64,000 bases of DNA from Chitinophagaceae bacterium (GTDB lineage: Bacteria > Bacteroidota > Bacteroidia > Chitinophagales > Chitinophagaceae), in contig JAIETM010000004.1 in the NCBI GenBank assembly GCA_019745155.1, forward strand, positions 248,001 through 312,000, written 5' to 3'. How positions within the stretch are numbered: position 1 is the first letter of the stretch; every line of letters begins with the position of its first letter. Under the pieces are notes generated by a model. It was given only the letters and a program-made list of their open reading frames with translations, did no database searches and was not told where the DNA came from. Of the stretch, positions 1-9,257 are shown one piece after another. The translations under genes were made by a program, and so were the position numbers.

Positions 1-1300
1 TAGCATTGATAGCAGCTGCTTGATTGTATAAAAAGGCAGAAGGGTTATTCGTGCCACTTGCATCAAAACCATTACCTGTACCTGCTTGTCCGGTAATAGC
101 AATTTCTCCAGCACCATTCAATTCATTCAAACCAATACTATGTCTGAAAGGATGCCCTATGAAACGAAAAGCACGCTTGCTGGGAAACTGATCAGCTCTG
201 CCGCCACCACTAAAATATTTTTCAACGATGATCTTTCCTGTGCTGCCGTACGTAATGGTAGCAGTTCCAAGCGGCGCGATATATGCTGTGTTGATAGCAG
301 TGGCTTTCAATCTCAGCGCGCAAGTATCTGTTGCGAGTGTAACCCCATCAGCCAATTGCACAAAGCCATGCACACTAATACTGTGGCGCATGGTCTTCGT
401 TCCAGGTGCAGTAACGATTAAGCGATGGTATTGCTGTGGATCCATCGCTAACTGATCAGCAGAATGACTCAATAAATTCTGCGATCCATTGCGCGCATAA
501 ATCACTTGTCCCTCATTGATGAAGAAACTACATTCCATTCTCGGACTAGCACCAAAGAGCATCAACTTTCCATTGGGACCGATATACACTGTATCACACC
601 TGTTGCTGGATGTACGCGTGATCACTTGATTGGTAGCAGATTGATCAGAGCGAAGTGTACCACCCGTAATAAAAACATCGCCGCTGGCGGCTACACCACC
701 ATCTGCCGACAAACGATTGTTACGCATATTCACTGCACCTGAAGTGAAATAAAAAGCACGTGCTTTGATAGCAGCGAAACAGGTGACTGTATCTGTTGGG
801 TTAACAGCAAACTCAATCCTTCCTGAGTCTGTTAGGCCGGCATTGCCCCACTCACCAGCAGCCAAAAAAGTACGTGATCCACCCACTACGCGTAATCGTC
901 CATCAATTCCGGCAGTAATGGTTCTCGCGCCCGGACTCGCACTACTACTTGTAACCATGTCAGCAGTAGTGGTAACAGCAGTTCCTGTATACGCACGCAG
1001 TTTTCCGTGCAGATCTAATTTCTGCTGACCAATAGCCAGCGTAGCACCTGTATGCAGATGCAAATCTTTACAAGCCAGCCCCGCCTGATCTACGGTTACA
1101 CGATGTGCTTGTTGAATAAAGACATTGTCCGATGCACCCGGTGCAACTAATACAGCAGACCAAACACCATTGGCTCTTTTTTGCCAAACAGCAGGATCAC
1201 TCCAATTACCGGAGCGAACAGAACGGTAATCACCATCAGTCTGAGCGGCCAGACGAAGCAGCAGGAAGACGCTGCACAATAGAACAACCACAAACCTCAT
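1..1300 (-). CDS. Large secreted protein, N-terminal part (cut by window start)
   Basis: Reading the minus strand from an ATG at 1298-1300 gives about 433 uninterrupted codons that run off the window start, so the C-terminus is missing. Residues 1-19 form a signal peptide ending LRLAAQ. The mature part opens with a YRSVRSGNWSDPAVWQ stretch, a pattern common at the start of Bacteroidota exported proteins with repeated beta-strand (parallel-helix-like) architecture. The rest is rich in T, G, N, V and short beta-like repeats, with no catalytic motif I recognise. A C-terminal type IX secretion sorting domain would be expected beyond the window; this is inference. The gene has its own 5' region just downstream of the uvrA terminator. 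Function unknown, probably cell surface or extracellular. Confidence 0.75.
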   Translation of the reverse strand, partial: MRFVVVLLCSVFLLLRLAAQTDGDYRSVRSGNWSDPAVWQKRANGVWSAVLVAPGASDNVFIQQAHRVTVDQAGLACKDLHLHTGATLAIGQQKLDLHGKLRAYTGTAVTTTADMVTSSSASPGARTITAGIDGRLRVVGGSRTFLAAGEWGNAGLTDSGRIEFAVNPTDTVTCFAAIKARAFYFTSGAVNMRNNRLSADGGVAASGDVFITGGTLRSDQSATNQVITRTSSNRCDTVYIGPNGKLMLFGASPRMECSFFINEGQVIYARNGSQNLLSHSADQLAMDPQQYHRLIVTAPGTKTMRHSISVHGFVQLADGVTLATDTCALRLKATAINTAYIAPLGTATITYGSTGKIIVEKYFSGGGRADQFPSKRAFRFIGHPFRHSIGLNELNGAGEIAITGQAGTGNGFDASGTNNPSAFLYNQAAAINA

Positions 1301-1356
1301 AACACTAGTTTTTAAGCGTTCAGGAGGTTAAACTTTGGTTATACTATTGGGGAAAC

Positions 1357-1388
1357 AAAAAAGGGATTAGTGACATAAAACTAATCCC
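1357..1388 (-). terminator. Rho-independent terminator of uvrA
   Basis: Inverted repeat GGGATTAGT (1363-1371) / ACTAATCCC (1380-1388) with an 8-nt loop. Read on the minus strand it is followed by six T residues (1362-1357). It lies 64 bp beyond the uvrA stop and before the next minus-strand gene. Confidence 0.8.
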
Positions 1389-1451
1389 CTCATTTTTTCA
1401 AAACAAGTACTTGTTATCACAAGAAGTTGAGGCCAAAACAGAAAAGTTGTA

Positions 1452-4313
1452 TCAGAGATATTTTGCCGTGTAAGAACCCTTCTGCTTTTTCAGCGCATCT
1501 GGTGTGCCGGCAAAGACCAATTGTCCGCCACCATCACCTGCTTCGGGGCCCATGTCAATCACCCAATCGGCAGCGCGAATCACATCCGTATTGTGTTCAA
1601 TCACAATCAGCGAATGCCCTTGCTCAATCAAGGCGCGGAAGGACTTCAGTAGTTTCTGTATATCATGAAAATGCAAACCAGTCGTTGGTTCATCAAAGAT
1701 GAAGAGAATATGTCCCTGCGCCTTGCCCCTGCCCAAAAAGCTAGCCAGCTTCACACGCTGCGCTTCACCGCCAGATAAAGTATCTGATGATTGTCCCAAC
1801 TTTACATAACCCAAACCCACATCCTGCAAAGGCTGAATGGCTCTGGCTATTGTAGCACCTTCTTTACCGCTGTCGGCTGCGCCGAAAAAAGCAATGGCAT
1901 TATCCACACTCATATCCAGCACATCATGAATACTCTTGCCTTTAAACGTTACTTCTAGCACTTCCTCTTTAAATCGCTTACCACCACATGCTTCACAAGT
2001 AAGATGCACATCTGCAAGGAATTGCATTTCTACAATTTGCTCACCCTCACCCTTACAAGTATCGCATCGGCCGCCATCTACGTTGAAGGAAAAATGCTTG
2101 GGCTGAAAACCACGCATCTTCGACAAAGCCTGTTTGGCATAGAGATCACGAATCTCATCATAGGCTTTGATATAGGTAATGGGGTTGCTGCGCGATGATT
2201 TACCAATTGGATTCTGATCAATCATCTCGATTTGTGAAATCAAATCAATATCGCCAGTAATGGCACGATGAAAACCAACTTTATCCGCAAACTCTCCCTT
2301 GATCTTCTGCAAAGCAGGATAAAGAATCTGTTTCACCAAAGTTGTCTTACCACTACCGCTTACGCCACTCACCACACAAAGTGTATTCAATGGAAAGGAT
2401 ACATCAATATTCTTGAGGTTATTGTGTCTGGCACCTTCCACAGTAATGGTATTATGCCATTTACGTGGTTTATCAGGTATGGCAATACTGAGTTTACCAG
2501 ATAGGTATTGCCCGGTTAAACTTTTACCATTCACAATAATGGCATCGTAATTACCTGCAGCCACTACTTCACCACCTAAATGCGATGCCAGCGGACCCAT
2601 ATCAATGATGTGATCTGCTTCACGCATCATCATCTCATCATGCTCTACCACCACTACGGTATTACCCAAATCGCGCAAAGATTTTAACACACCAATCAAA
2701 CGCGCGGTATCTCTTGCATGTAAGCCAATCGATGGCTCATCCAAAATGTATAAAGAATTGGTGAGGTTACTACCCAAGCTTCTAGTGAGCTGAATGCGCT
2801 GACTCTCGCCGCCACTCAAACTATTCGCCAATCTGTTTAAAGTAAGATAACCCAACCCAACATCTACCAGTGTCTGCAAACGCTGATGCACTTCTAATAA
2901 AATACGCTTGGCTACTTGTTGCTGATAGGGAGATAACTCGAGCTGCTTGAACCATTGCAACAAATCCTTGGTTTGCATCTCGCAGAGTTCACCAATATGC
3001 TTATCGCCCACTTTTACATACAATGCTTCTTTGCGCAAGCGATAGCCGTTGCAATCGTTACAGGTGGTGCGACCACGATATCGACTCAACAAAACGCGGA
3101 ACTGCACTTTGTAAAGGTTCTGCTCTACGTCTTTGAAGAAATCATCAATACCATAAGCATGCGCATTGCCCTTCCACAAAGTCTGGTACTGCTCTTCTGT
3201 TAAATCCGCAATGGGCTTGTGCACAGGAAAACCAAACTTCACAGCACCTTTTACAAACTGCTCGCGCCACCATCCCAGCTTCTCTCCTTTCCAGGGTGCC
3301 ACTGCACCATCGTAGACACTCAATCTTCTATCAGGAATGACAAGTTCTTCATCAATACCCAAGACCTGGCTAAAACCTTCACAGGTTGGACAAGCACCAA
3401 ATGGATTATTGAAAGAGAACAAATTGGGTACAGGCTCTTCAAACTGAATGCCATCTAATTCAAAACGATTGCTGAAGGATTGCATACGTGCACCATCCAC
3501 TTCCACCAACATTTCACCCTCACCTTCATAGAAAGCTGTACCGGCAGAATCGCTGAGGCGATGGATATCTTCTTCTTCAAAATCCTTCACCACCATTCTA
3601 TCGATCAGCACATAGACAGCATTTCCCTTTTTATTGAGCGTTTGCTTCAGTACTTTATCATCCAGCTCCAACAATTCCTCAATTCGCATCAATTGTGCTC
3701 CATCCGAAGTCTTCAAGTACATACGCGAAAAACCTTTCTGCATGAGGATGTTCAGCTCTTCGCGACTATCACGCTTGGCATGTTGTTTAAATGGAACCAA
3801 CAGAACCACTTTACTGCCATGTGGCAAGCTTTGTACAAATTTCACCACATCAGCTACATCGTCTTTCTTTACTTCTTGTCCGCTCACAGGAGAAATCGTC
3901 TTACCCGCACGTGCATAAAGCAAACGCAGGTAATCATAAATCTCTGTCATGCTACCCACCGTACTTCTGGGTGTACGAGTGATCACTTTTTGTTCGATGG
4001 CAATGGCCGGACAAAGTCCCTTGATATAATCCACATCGGGCTTTACCATTCTGGCCATGAACTGACGCGCATAAGCGCTGAGGCTTTCTGCATATCGACG
4101 CTGACCTTCTGCAAATAAGGTATCAATCGTAAGGGATGATTTACCGCTACCTGAAACACCGGTTACCACTATGAGCTTGTTACGCGGAAATCCAACTGTT
4201 ACATTTTTCAAATTGTGCGTGCGTGCACCTTTGATGAGTATCTGCTCTTGCGCCTCCAATGCGGGTTGTTTCGGTTGTACTGCGGTCTTTGCCATGGCTA
4301 AGCAAGATAACAT
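1452..4313 (-). CDS. uvrA: Excinuclease ABC subunit A (UvrA)
   Basis: UvrA is the DNA-damage recognition ATPase of nucleotide excision repair; it dimerises and loads UvrB at lesions. The 953-residue protein has the full family layout. The first ABC module has Walker A GVSGSGKSS (about residues 52-60) and the signature LSGGESQRIQL. The second has GVSGSGKTTL and LSGGEAQRVKL, followed by a FIFDEPTTGLH Walker B. Zinc-binding CxxC pairs are present (CPTCEG, CNDCNG, and CDTCKG paired with CEACGG). The GKSSRSNPITYIKAYDEIR segment is typical of Bacteroidota UvrA. Translation may instead begin at the second Met (MAKTAV, 4295), which removes an atypical six-residue leader. It stands alone, without uvrB or uvrC nearby. 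DnaA-box-like sites lie upstream. Confidence 0.97.
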   Translation of the reverse strand: MLSCLAMAKTAVQPKQPALEAQEQILIKGARTHNLKNVTVGFPRNKLIVVTGVSGSGKSSLTIDTLFAEGQRRYAESLSAYARQFMARMVKPDVDYIKGLCPAIAIEQKVITRTPRSTVGSMTEIYDYLRLLYARAGKTISPVSGQEVKKDDVADVVKFVQSLPHGSKVVLLVPFKQHAKRDSREELNILMQKGFSRMYLKTSDGAQLMRIEELLELDDKVLKQTLNKKGNAVYVLIDRMVVKDFEEEDIHRLSDSAGTAFYEGEGEMLVEVDGARMQSFSNRFELDGIQFEEPVPNLFSFNNPFGACPTCEGFSQVLGIDEELVIPDRRLSVYDGAVAPWKGEKLGWWREQFVKGAVKFGFPVHKPIADLTEEQYQTLWKGNAHAYGIDDFFKDVEQNLYKVQFRVLLSRYRGRTTCNDCNGYRLRKEALYVKVGDKHIGELCEMQTKDLLQWFKQLELSPYQQQVAKRILLEVHQRLQTLVDVGLGYLTLNRLANSLSGGESQRIQLTRSLGSNLTNSLYILDEPSIGLHARDTARLIGVLKSLRDLGNTVVVVEHDEMMMREADHIIDMGPLASHLGGEVVAAGNYDAIIVNGKSLTGQYLSGKLSIAIPDKPRKWHNTITVEGARHNNLKNIDVSFPLNTLCVVSGVSGSGKTTLVKQILYPALQKIKGEFADKVGFHRAITGDIDLISQIEMIDQNPIGKSSRSNPITYIKAYDEIRDLYAKQALSKMRGFQPKHFSFNVDGGRCDTCKGEGEQIVEMQFLADVHLTCEACGGKRFKEEVLEVTFKGKSIHDVLDMSVDNAIAFFGAADSGKEGATIARAIQPLQDVGLGYVKLGQSSDTLSGGEAQRVKLASFLGRGKAQGHILFIFDEPTTGLHFHDIQKLLKSFRALIEQGHSLIVIEHNTDVIRAADWVIDMGPEAGDGGGQLVFAGTPDALKKQKGSYTAKYL

Positions 4314-4419
4314 CTAAACGATTTCATGGTTCAATTCTCATGTGAATAACTGCACCCCCCTGTTTGAATCTTTTCCACAAGTAAGCAAAGCGATAAACCA
4401 TTGGCTAATTTTCGTACTG

Positions 4420-4447
4420 AAAGTTGCATTAACCCGTATGCAACTTT
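4420..4447 (+). promoter_or_regulatory. Operator-like dyad upstream of ECF sigma gene
   Basis: Perfect 10-bp inverted repeat AAAGTTGCAT (4420-4429) / ATGCAACTTT (4438-4447) with an 8-nt loop, 57 bp before the sigma-factor ATG. The right arm overlaps CAACTTTG, one mismatch from the Bacteroidota -7 element TAnnTTTG. It could be a regulator site for the sigma gene. There is no T-run, so it is not a terminator. Confidence 0.35.
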
Positions 4448-4503
4448 GATAATCAAGCCGTCCAGCATCCGTGAATGACCGTACCTAACCCAAAATTGAA
4501 GCT

Positions 4504-5088
4504 ATGAAAACATTGGACCAGGCATCTGATCTGCAATTGATACGTGCTTTCCAGGAAGCCGGCGATATGCAGTCCCTGGAAACGCTGATCAACCGGTACA
4601 AAGACAAGATTTACTCTTCTATCCTGTTCTTTGTGAAGGACACTTATCTCGCTGAAGACCTCTTTCAGGATGTCTTCATCAAAATCATCGACACATTACG
4701 CAATAAACGCTATACTGAGGAAGGCAAGTTTCTGCCCTGGGCTTTGCGTATTGCACACAATCTCTGTGTTGATTATTTCAGGAAAGTAAAGCGTACGCCT
4801 ACCATCAAGACCAGCGAGAACAAAGACATTTTTGAAATGATCAATCTGGCTGAGCCTGGCATGGATAGTAAGATGATGCAGGGACAAAGCCACGACAGAG
4901 TGAGAAAAATGCTGGACCTCTTACCCGAAGAACAAAGAGAAATTATTGTATTGCGTCACTATGCGAATATGAGCTTTAAAGAAATTGCACAGGTAACCAA
5001 TTGCAGCATCAATACTGCATTGGGCCGCATGCGCTATGGCCTCATCAATCTGCGTAAGATGATGGTGGAAAAGCAAATTGCGCTCTAA
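4504..5088 (+). CDS. ECF-type RNA polymerase sigma factor
   Basis: 194-residue sigma-70 family protein of the extracytoplasmic-function type. It recruits core RNA polymerase to specific promoters. Region 2 (about residues 25-100) contains YLAEDLFQDVFIKII and the -10 recognition helix with FLPWALRIAHNLCVDYFRK. Region 4 (about 135-190) contains LLPEEQREIIVLRHYANMSF and the helix-turn-helix FKEIAQVTNCSINTALGRMR. No anti-sigma gene follows; the next gene encodes a YitT membrane protein after a weak hairpin. Regulation is therefore not evident, apart from a dyad upstream at 4420-4447. Its regulon cannot be read from this window. Confidence 0.93.
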   Translation: MKTLDQASDLQLIRAFQEAGDMQSLETLINRYKDKIYSSILFFVKDTYLAEDLFQDVFIKIIDTLRNKRYTEEGKFLPWALRIAHNLCVDYFRKVKRTPTIKTSENKDIFEMINLAEPGMDSKMMQGQSHDRVRKMLDLLPEEQREIIVLRHYANMSFKEIAQVTNCSINTALGRMRYGLINLRKMMVEKQIAL

Positions 5089-5112
5089 ACCAATACTAAC
5101 TACAAAGGAGAA

Positions 5113-5136
5113 CGGCCCGCTTTTTGCGGGCTGTTT
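5113..5136 (+). terminator. Probable weak terminator after sigma-factor gene
   Basis: Stem GCCCGC (5115-5120) / GCGGGC (5126-5131) around a T5 loop, followed by TGTTTGC. There is only a short T-tract, so termination may be partial. Confidence 0.5.
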
Positions 5137-5169
5137 GCATTTACATGCATAAAGTAATATCTTAACAGC

Positions 5170-6138
5170 ATGCTATCGTTTTGGAATAGAGTGGTGATGC
5201 AGTCAGTTGCGGGAAAATCGAAGGAGCATTTTGCGCCATCAAGGTATCAATATGCAAAAAAAGCAAGGTTGGCCAGACTAAATATAAGGCGCAACCTGAA
5301 AGATATCGTGCTCTTACTGATTGCAGTGGCATCAGCTGGATTTGGGCTCAAAGGTTTTTTATTACCGAACGGATTTATAGATGGTGGCGCAGTTGGTATT
5401 TCGCTTTTACTTGCTGAGACCACCAGTTTTCAGCTCTCTGCTTTGCTGATTATTGTGAACACCCCTTTCATCATCATGGGGCTGCGTATCATTGGTCTTG
5501 AGTTCGCCATTAAAACAGCTTTGGCCATTATTGCACTCGCAGCAGCAGTAGCCATTATTCCATATCCACAAATCACGCAGGACAAATTATTGGTAGCAGT
5601 ATTTGGCGGATTTTTTCTGGGCGCTGGTATTGGTCTTGCAGTAAGAGGTGGTGGCGTGTTGGATGGTACCGAAGTGCTGGCTATTTCCATTAGTAGAAAA
5701 ACAGGAGCAACCATTGGCGATATCATACTCATCATCAATATCATCATCTTCTCTTTTGCAGCATGGCTCTTATCACTGGAAGTAGCTTTATACTCAATTC
5801 TAACCTATCTGGCTGCATCGAAAACTGTTGACTTCATTATCGAGGGTCTGGAAGAATATACAGGCGTGACCATCATATCCCCTAAGGCAGAACAGATCCA
5901 AGATATGATTATCAATGTGCTGCGCAGAGGTGTTACCATCTACAAAGGCGAGCGTGGTTATGGTAAAAAAGGGCATAGCACACATGAAATGCGCATCGTC
6001 TTTACAGTGGTTACCCGACTGGAAGTAGCCAAGCTAAATGCAGAGATTGAAAAGATAGACCCCAATGCCTTTGTGGTGATGAACAGCATCAAAGACACCA
6101 AGGGTGGTATGATTAAAAAGCGACCGCTGAAAAAATAA
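5170..6138 (+). CDS. YitT family membrane protein (DUF161 + DUF2179)
   Basis: 322 residues. After a basic N-terminal leader (about 45 residues) come five or six hydrophobic helices (about 48-225) with the family pattern GFLLPNGFIDGGAVGISLLL and a glycine-rich segment (AVRGGGVLDGTEVLAISIS). A soluble C-terminal domain (about 235-315, DUF2179-like, VTIYKGERGYGKK) follows. YitT proteins are inner-membrane proteins of unresolved transport or sensing role. The start is uncertain: an internal Met at residue 10 is also possible. It ends exactly against the convergent dsbD stop codon. Confidence 0.88.
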   Translation: MLSFWNRVVMQSVAGKSKEHFAPSRYQYAKKARLARLNIRRNLKDIVLLLIAVASAGFGLKGFLLPNGFIDGGAVGISLLLAETTSFQLSALLIIVNTPFIIMGLRIIGLEFAIKTALAIIALAAAVAIIPYPQITQDKLLVAVFGGFFLGAGIGLAVRGGGVLDGTEVLAISISRKTGATIGDIILIINIIIFSFAAWLLSLEVALYSILTYLAASKTVDFIIEGLEEYTGVTIISPKAEQIQDMIINVLRRGVTIYKGERGYGKKGHSTHEMRIVFTVVTRLEVAKLNAEIEKIDPNAFVVMNSIKDTKGGMIKKRPLKK

Positions 6139-8088
6139 TCAGGGATTGCGCTTCGTAAACTCAGCTTTCACCATATCCAGGTGCTGAATGAATTTCTGCA
6201 CATCCGGATCATAGCCATATTTGATATTGCTGAGTGGTTCGCCTTTCAAATCTAAGAACATGTACAAAGGCTGAGAATTGAAGCCAAACTTGGTGATTTC
6301 GTAATCCAGATTCTTCGCGCCTTCTGTCAGCATTATTTCCCCATCCTTATTCTTGTACTGCTCATTCAAAGGCAGTTCCTGCGATTCATCTACATATAGA
6401 CTGATCAGCACAAAATCTTCCTTCATCCTGCGCAACACTTCTGGATCTTTCCATACTTCCTGCTCCATCTTGCGACAATTGGCACAACTATGTCCGGTAA
6501 AATCCAACATCACCGGCTTATTCAATGCTTTGGCTGCTGCCATGCCTTCTTCCAATGTGAAGTAAGCTGTTAAACCATAAGGCACATGCAACTTATCTGT
6601 TAAGCGCTTAGGTGGTTGAGCAGCACTGTTATTGCTACTGGTAACATGTGTACCATTACCTATCTTGTATTTGAGTTCGTTGAGATTGAAATCCTGTGTA
6701 CCTTCTGGTGGAATCAATCCACTGAGATGACGCAAAGGCGCACCCCACAAACCTGGTACGAGATACACTGCAAAAGAGAATGAGGCTATCGCGAAGAATA
6801 ATCTCGGTACAGATACATAAGGCAAATCACTATCGTGCGAAAACTTCAGTTTGCCCAAAAGATAAAGACCCATTAAAGCAAAGATCACAATCCACAATAC
6901 AAGGAAGACATCTCTGTCGAGTAAGCGCCAGTGATAAATCAAATCCACATTAGACAAGAACTTCAACGCCAACGCCAACTCAATAAAACCAAAACACACT
7001 TTTACAGAGTTCAACCAACCACCACTCTTGGGCAATGATTGCAACATAGAAGGAAAGAATGCAAACAATGAGAATGGCAATGCCAATCCCACACCAAAAC
7101 CCAGCATACCAATGATTGGTGCGAGTGTAATGCCCTGTCTGCTTGTCTCACCCAATAAAGTACCTACTATAGGACCTGTACAAGAAAAAGAAACAATCAC
7201 TAAGGTTAAAGCCATGAAGAAAATACCTGATAACCCCCCTTTACTTGCCTGTGCATCTGCTTTGTTGGCCCAGCTATTTGGCAGTTCCAATTCAAATGCG
7301 CCAAAGAATGAAATCGCAAAGACAATGAAGATGGCAAAGAAGATCAGGTTACTGATGGCGCTTGTGGATATTTGATACAAAATATCATCGCCAAACAACA
7401 ACACCAATACAATTGTAGGGATGGTGTAAATAGCAATGATAGAAGCCGAATACCACAACGCATTGCGTACACCTTCAACTCTGGTTTTGCTGCGTTTCAG
7501 GAAAAAGCTGACTGTTACCGGAACAAGTGGGAACACACATGGTGTGATGATGGCCAGAAAACCTGCCAATAAAGTAAACCAGAAGATATTCCAGAGCGAG
7601 TCTTTCGTGATATCATTGACAGCTGCAGGCTGATCAGTACTTGCGGCAGGCACCATTACACGAAAACTTTCTTCACCGCTAGGGTATTCATCGCCTTTCT
7701 TGGCTAACCATGCAAATGAACCTCTGATAACTAAGCTATCTGTAGCAGCAAGCCTAATAGGCACTGAAAACACAACACTATCCGCAAACAACCTATTTTG
7801 TTCCGCATCAATGATCAAGCTACCCTGCTCTGTAGCAGTATCTGTCACTGCGGTTCGCTTACTTACAACGCTATCGAGTATGAACTTGCTTATAAAGGCA
7901 TCGTCTTCGCCACGTTTTTTTACCGAGAACACCTGAACGCCTTTTGCAATCGAGAGTTTGGCTTCTAACTGCACAACACTATCATTCACACGTGTATATC
8001 CAAAAGCAAACTGCAAAGGCTTTTCCTGTGCAGTGGCCCACTGTACCATGGAGCAAAACGCCAAGAGTACAAGTAATATTTTCTTCAT
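6139..8088 (-). CDS. dsbD: Thiol:disulfide interchange protein DsbD
   Basis: DsbD carries electrons from cytoplasmic thioredoxin across the inner membrane to periplasmic substrates. The 649-residue protein has a signal peptide (cleavage after ATAQ), an N-terminal beta-rich periplasmic domain (about 22-160), an eight-helix membrane domain (about 165-460) and a C-terminal thioredoxin-like domain. The membrane redox pair is C184 (ITPCVFP) and C303 (SFSCTGP). The C-terminal active site is CANC (C535/C538). The N-terminal domain contains no cysteine at all, whereas the gene two bases upstream (8091-8543) encodes a separate DsbD-alpha-like domain with a C-x4-C pair. It is last in a five-gene minus-strand operon. 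Confidence 0.93.
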   Translation of the reverse strand: MKKILLVLLAFCSMVQWATAQEKPLQFAFGYTRVNDSVVQLEAKLSIAKGVQVFSVKKRGEDDAFISKFILDSVVSKRTAVTDTATEQGSLIIDAEQNRLFADSVVFSVPIRLAATDSLVIRGSFAWLAKKGDEYPSGEESFRVMVPAASTDQPAAVNDITKDSLWNIFWFTLLAGFLAIITPCVFPLVPVTVSFFLKRSKTRVEGVRNALWYSASIIAIYTIPTIVLVLLFGDDILYQISTSAISNLIFFAIFIVFAISFFGAFELELPNSWANKADAQASKGGLSGIFFMALTLVIVSFSCTGPIVGTLLGETSRQGITLAPIIGMLGFGVGLALPFSLFAFFPSMLQSLPKSGGWLNSVKVCFGFIELALALKFLSNVDLIYHWRLLDRDVFLVLWIVIFALMGLYLLGKLKFSHDSDLPYVSVPRLFFAIASFSFAVYLVPGLWGAPLRHLSGLIPPEGTQDFNLNELKYKIGNGTHVTSSNNSAAQPPKRLTDKLHVPYGLTAYFTLEEGMAAAKALNKPVMLDFTGHSCANCRKMEQEVWKDPEVLRRMKEDFVLISLYVDESQELPLNEQYKNKDGEIMLTEGAKNLDYEITKFGFNSQPLYMFLDLKGEPLSNIKYGYDPDVQKFIQHLDMVKAEFTKRNP

Positions 8089-8090
8089 AC

Positions 8091-8543
8091 TTATTGTAGC
8101 TTAATATCGAACTTTTTATTTGTGGGTGGCAGACACTGGCTATCATCGCACACCATAAACAACACGCTACCGGTTACATTGGTTTTTACACCAGCTTTTA
8201 CCTTAACGGTTTGAACGAAAGTGACTTCATTAGAGAAAAAGCGCACTTCTGTTTCAAAGATTTTATCCTGAATCTTCTGGAGCTTACCGATCTCTTTTAC
8301 TTTGCCATCCAACTTCACCAAAGGATTGGCATTAAAAGTAAACTTGGTAGCAACGGGACCGCCATCCGGTGTGAACTGAGAGTATAAATGCCAGGGCTTG
8401 GGCACTACAGCCTTAATCACCAAATCATAAGTGTCTGCTGATTTTTTTTGCGCACTGAAAGTCCAACCAACAGGCTCTTTAATCTGCGCACCCACAGAAC
8501 TAGTCAGCAACACCGCAACCATCCAAACAAACAAACGCTTCAT
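8091..8543 (-). CDS. Stand-alone DsbD N-terminal (alpha)-like periplasmic domain
   Basis: 150 residues with a signal peptide (cleavage near VGAQ), then an immunoglobulin-like beta domain. The C-terminal motif VCDDSQCLPP (C132 and C137) matches the redox-active CDDxxCLPP signature of DsbD-alpha domains (DsbC/DsbD_N family). It lies 2 bp upstream of dsbD, whose own N-terminal domain lacks cysteines. I therefore infer that this protein is the periplasmic partner which accepts electrons from DsbD and passes them on. It starts 5 bp after the purQ stop, so it is probably translated from the same transcript. Confidence 0.85.
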   Translation of the reverse strand: MKRLFVWMVAVLLTSSVGAQIKEPVGWTFSAQKKSADTYDLVIKAVVPKPWHLYSQFTPDGGPVATKFTFNANPLVKLDGKVKEIGKLQKIQDKIFETEVRFFSNEVTFVQTVKVKAGVKTNVTGSVLFMVCDDSQCLPPTNKKFDIKLQ

Positions 8544-8548
8544 AGGTA

Positions 8549-9208
8549 TTAATTGAGTCCGAGTAATTCAAATACTTTTTTGCCATCCAAATTATTGAGG
8601 GCTGTAGATGTAGCACGCTCAGGGTGTGGCATCATACCAAATACGTTACCAGCTTTGTTTCGGATGCCAGCAATATTTCTTTCAGCACCATTCGGGTTAA
8701 AAGCCGCATCAATATTCCCCTGCGCATCGCAATAACGGAAGAGCACCTGACCATTTTTCTCCAACTCATCCAGCGTAGCTGCATCCGCATAGTAACGACC
8801 CTCACCATGCGCAATAGGAATTTGCAGCGCACCGGTCTTTTCGTTCTTGATAAATACGTTTTTACAAATAAACTGCTGGTTGGCATTTTGTAGTAATACG
8901 CCGGGTAGTAGATGACTTTCACAAAGAATCTGAAAGCCGTTACATACACCCAACACTTTACCACCCTTATTGGCGAATTCAATGACTTGTTGCATCAAGG
9001 GACTGAATCGTGCAATGGCACCACAGCGCAGGTAATCTCCATAAGAGAAACCACCAGGTAATACGATACAATCATCTGTAGTAAACATGCTCAAGTCATG
9101 GTCTTTGTGCCAAAGCATGATTACTTCCTTACCAAGATCTTGCTGGAGGGCATCCTGCATATCTCTGTCGCAATTAGAGCCGGGGAATACAACAACGCCA
9201 AATTTCAT
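8549..9208 (-). CDS. purQ: Phosphoribosylformylglycinamidine synthase subunit PurQ
   Basis: Glutamine amidotransferase subunit of FGAM synthase (fourth step of purine synthesis). It releases ammonia from glutamine for PurL. The 219-residue class I amidotransferase shows MKFGVVVFPGSNCDRD, an oxyanion region PGGFSYGDYLRCGAIAR, nucleophile C89 in GVCNGFQIL, and the His-Glu pair in MMPHPERA. The start at 9208 is chosen because the protein begins MKFGVVVF like its family. The open frame extends further upstream to 9292 but would then overlap the upstream gene. purL and purS are not nearby. Confidence 0.95.
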   Translation of the reverse strand: MKFGVVVFPGSNCDRDMQDALQQDLGKEVIMLWHKDHDLSMFTTDDCIVLPGGFSYGDYLRCGAIARFSPLMQQVIEFANKGGKVLGVCNGFQILCESHLLPGVLLQNANQQFICKNVFIKNEKTGALQIPIAHGEGRYYADAATLDELEKNGQVLFRYCDAQGNIDAAFNPNGAERNIAGIRNKAGNVFGMMPHPERATSTALNNLDGKKVFELLGLN

Positions 9209-9257
9209 CGCTAAAAATTGAGCCGTAAAGGTAAGTGCTGACCTGTTAAGAGCACTG

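Noticed and set aside
3480-4118. 212-codon plus-strand frame within uvrA
   Set aside because: Antisense to conserved UvrA domains, no recognisable motif.
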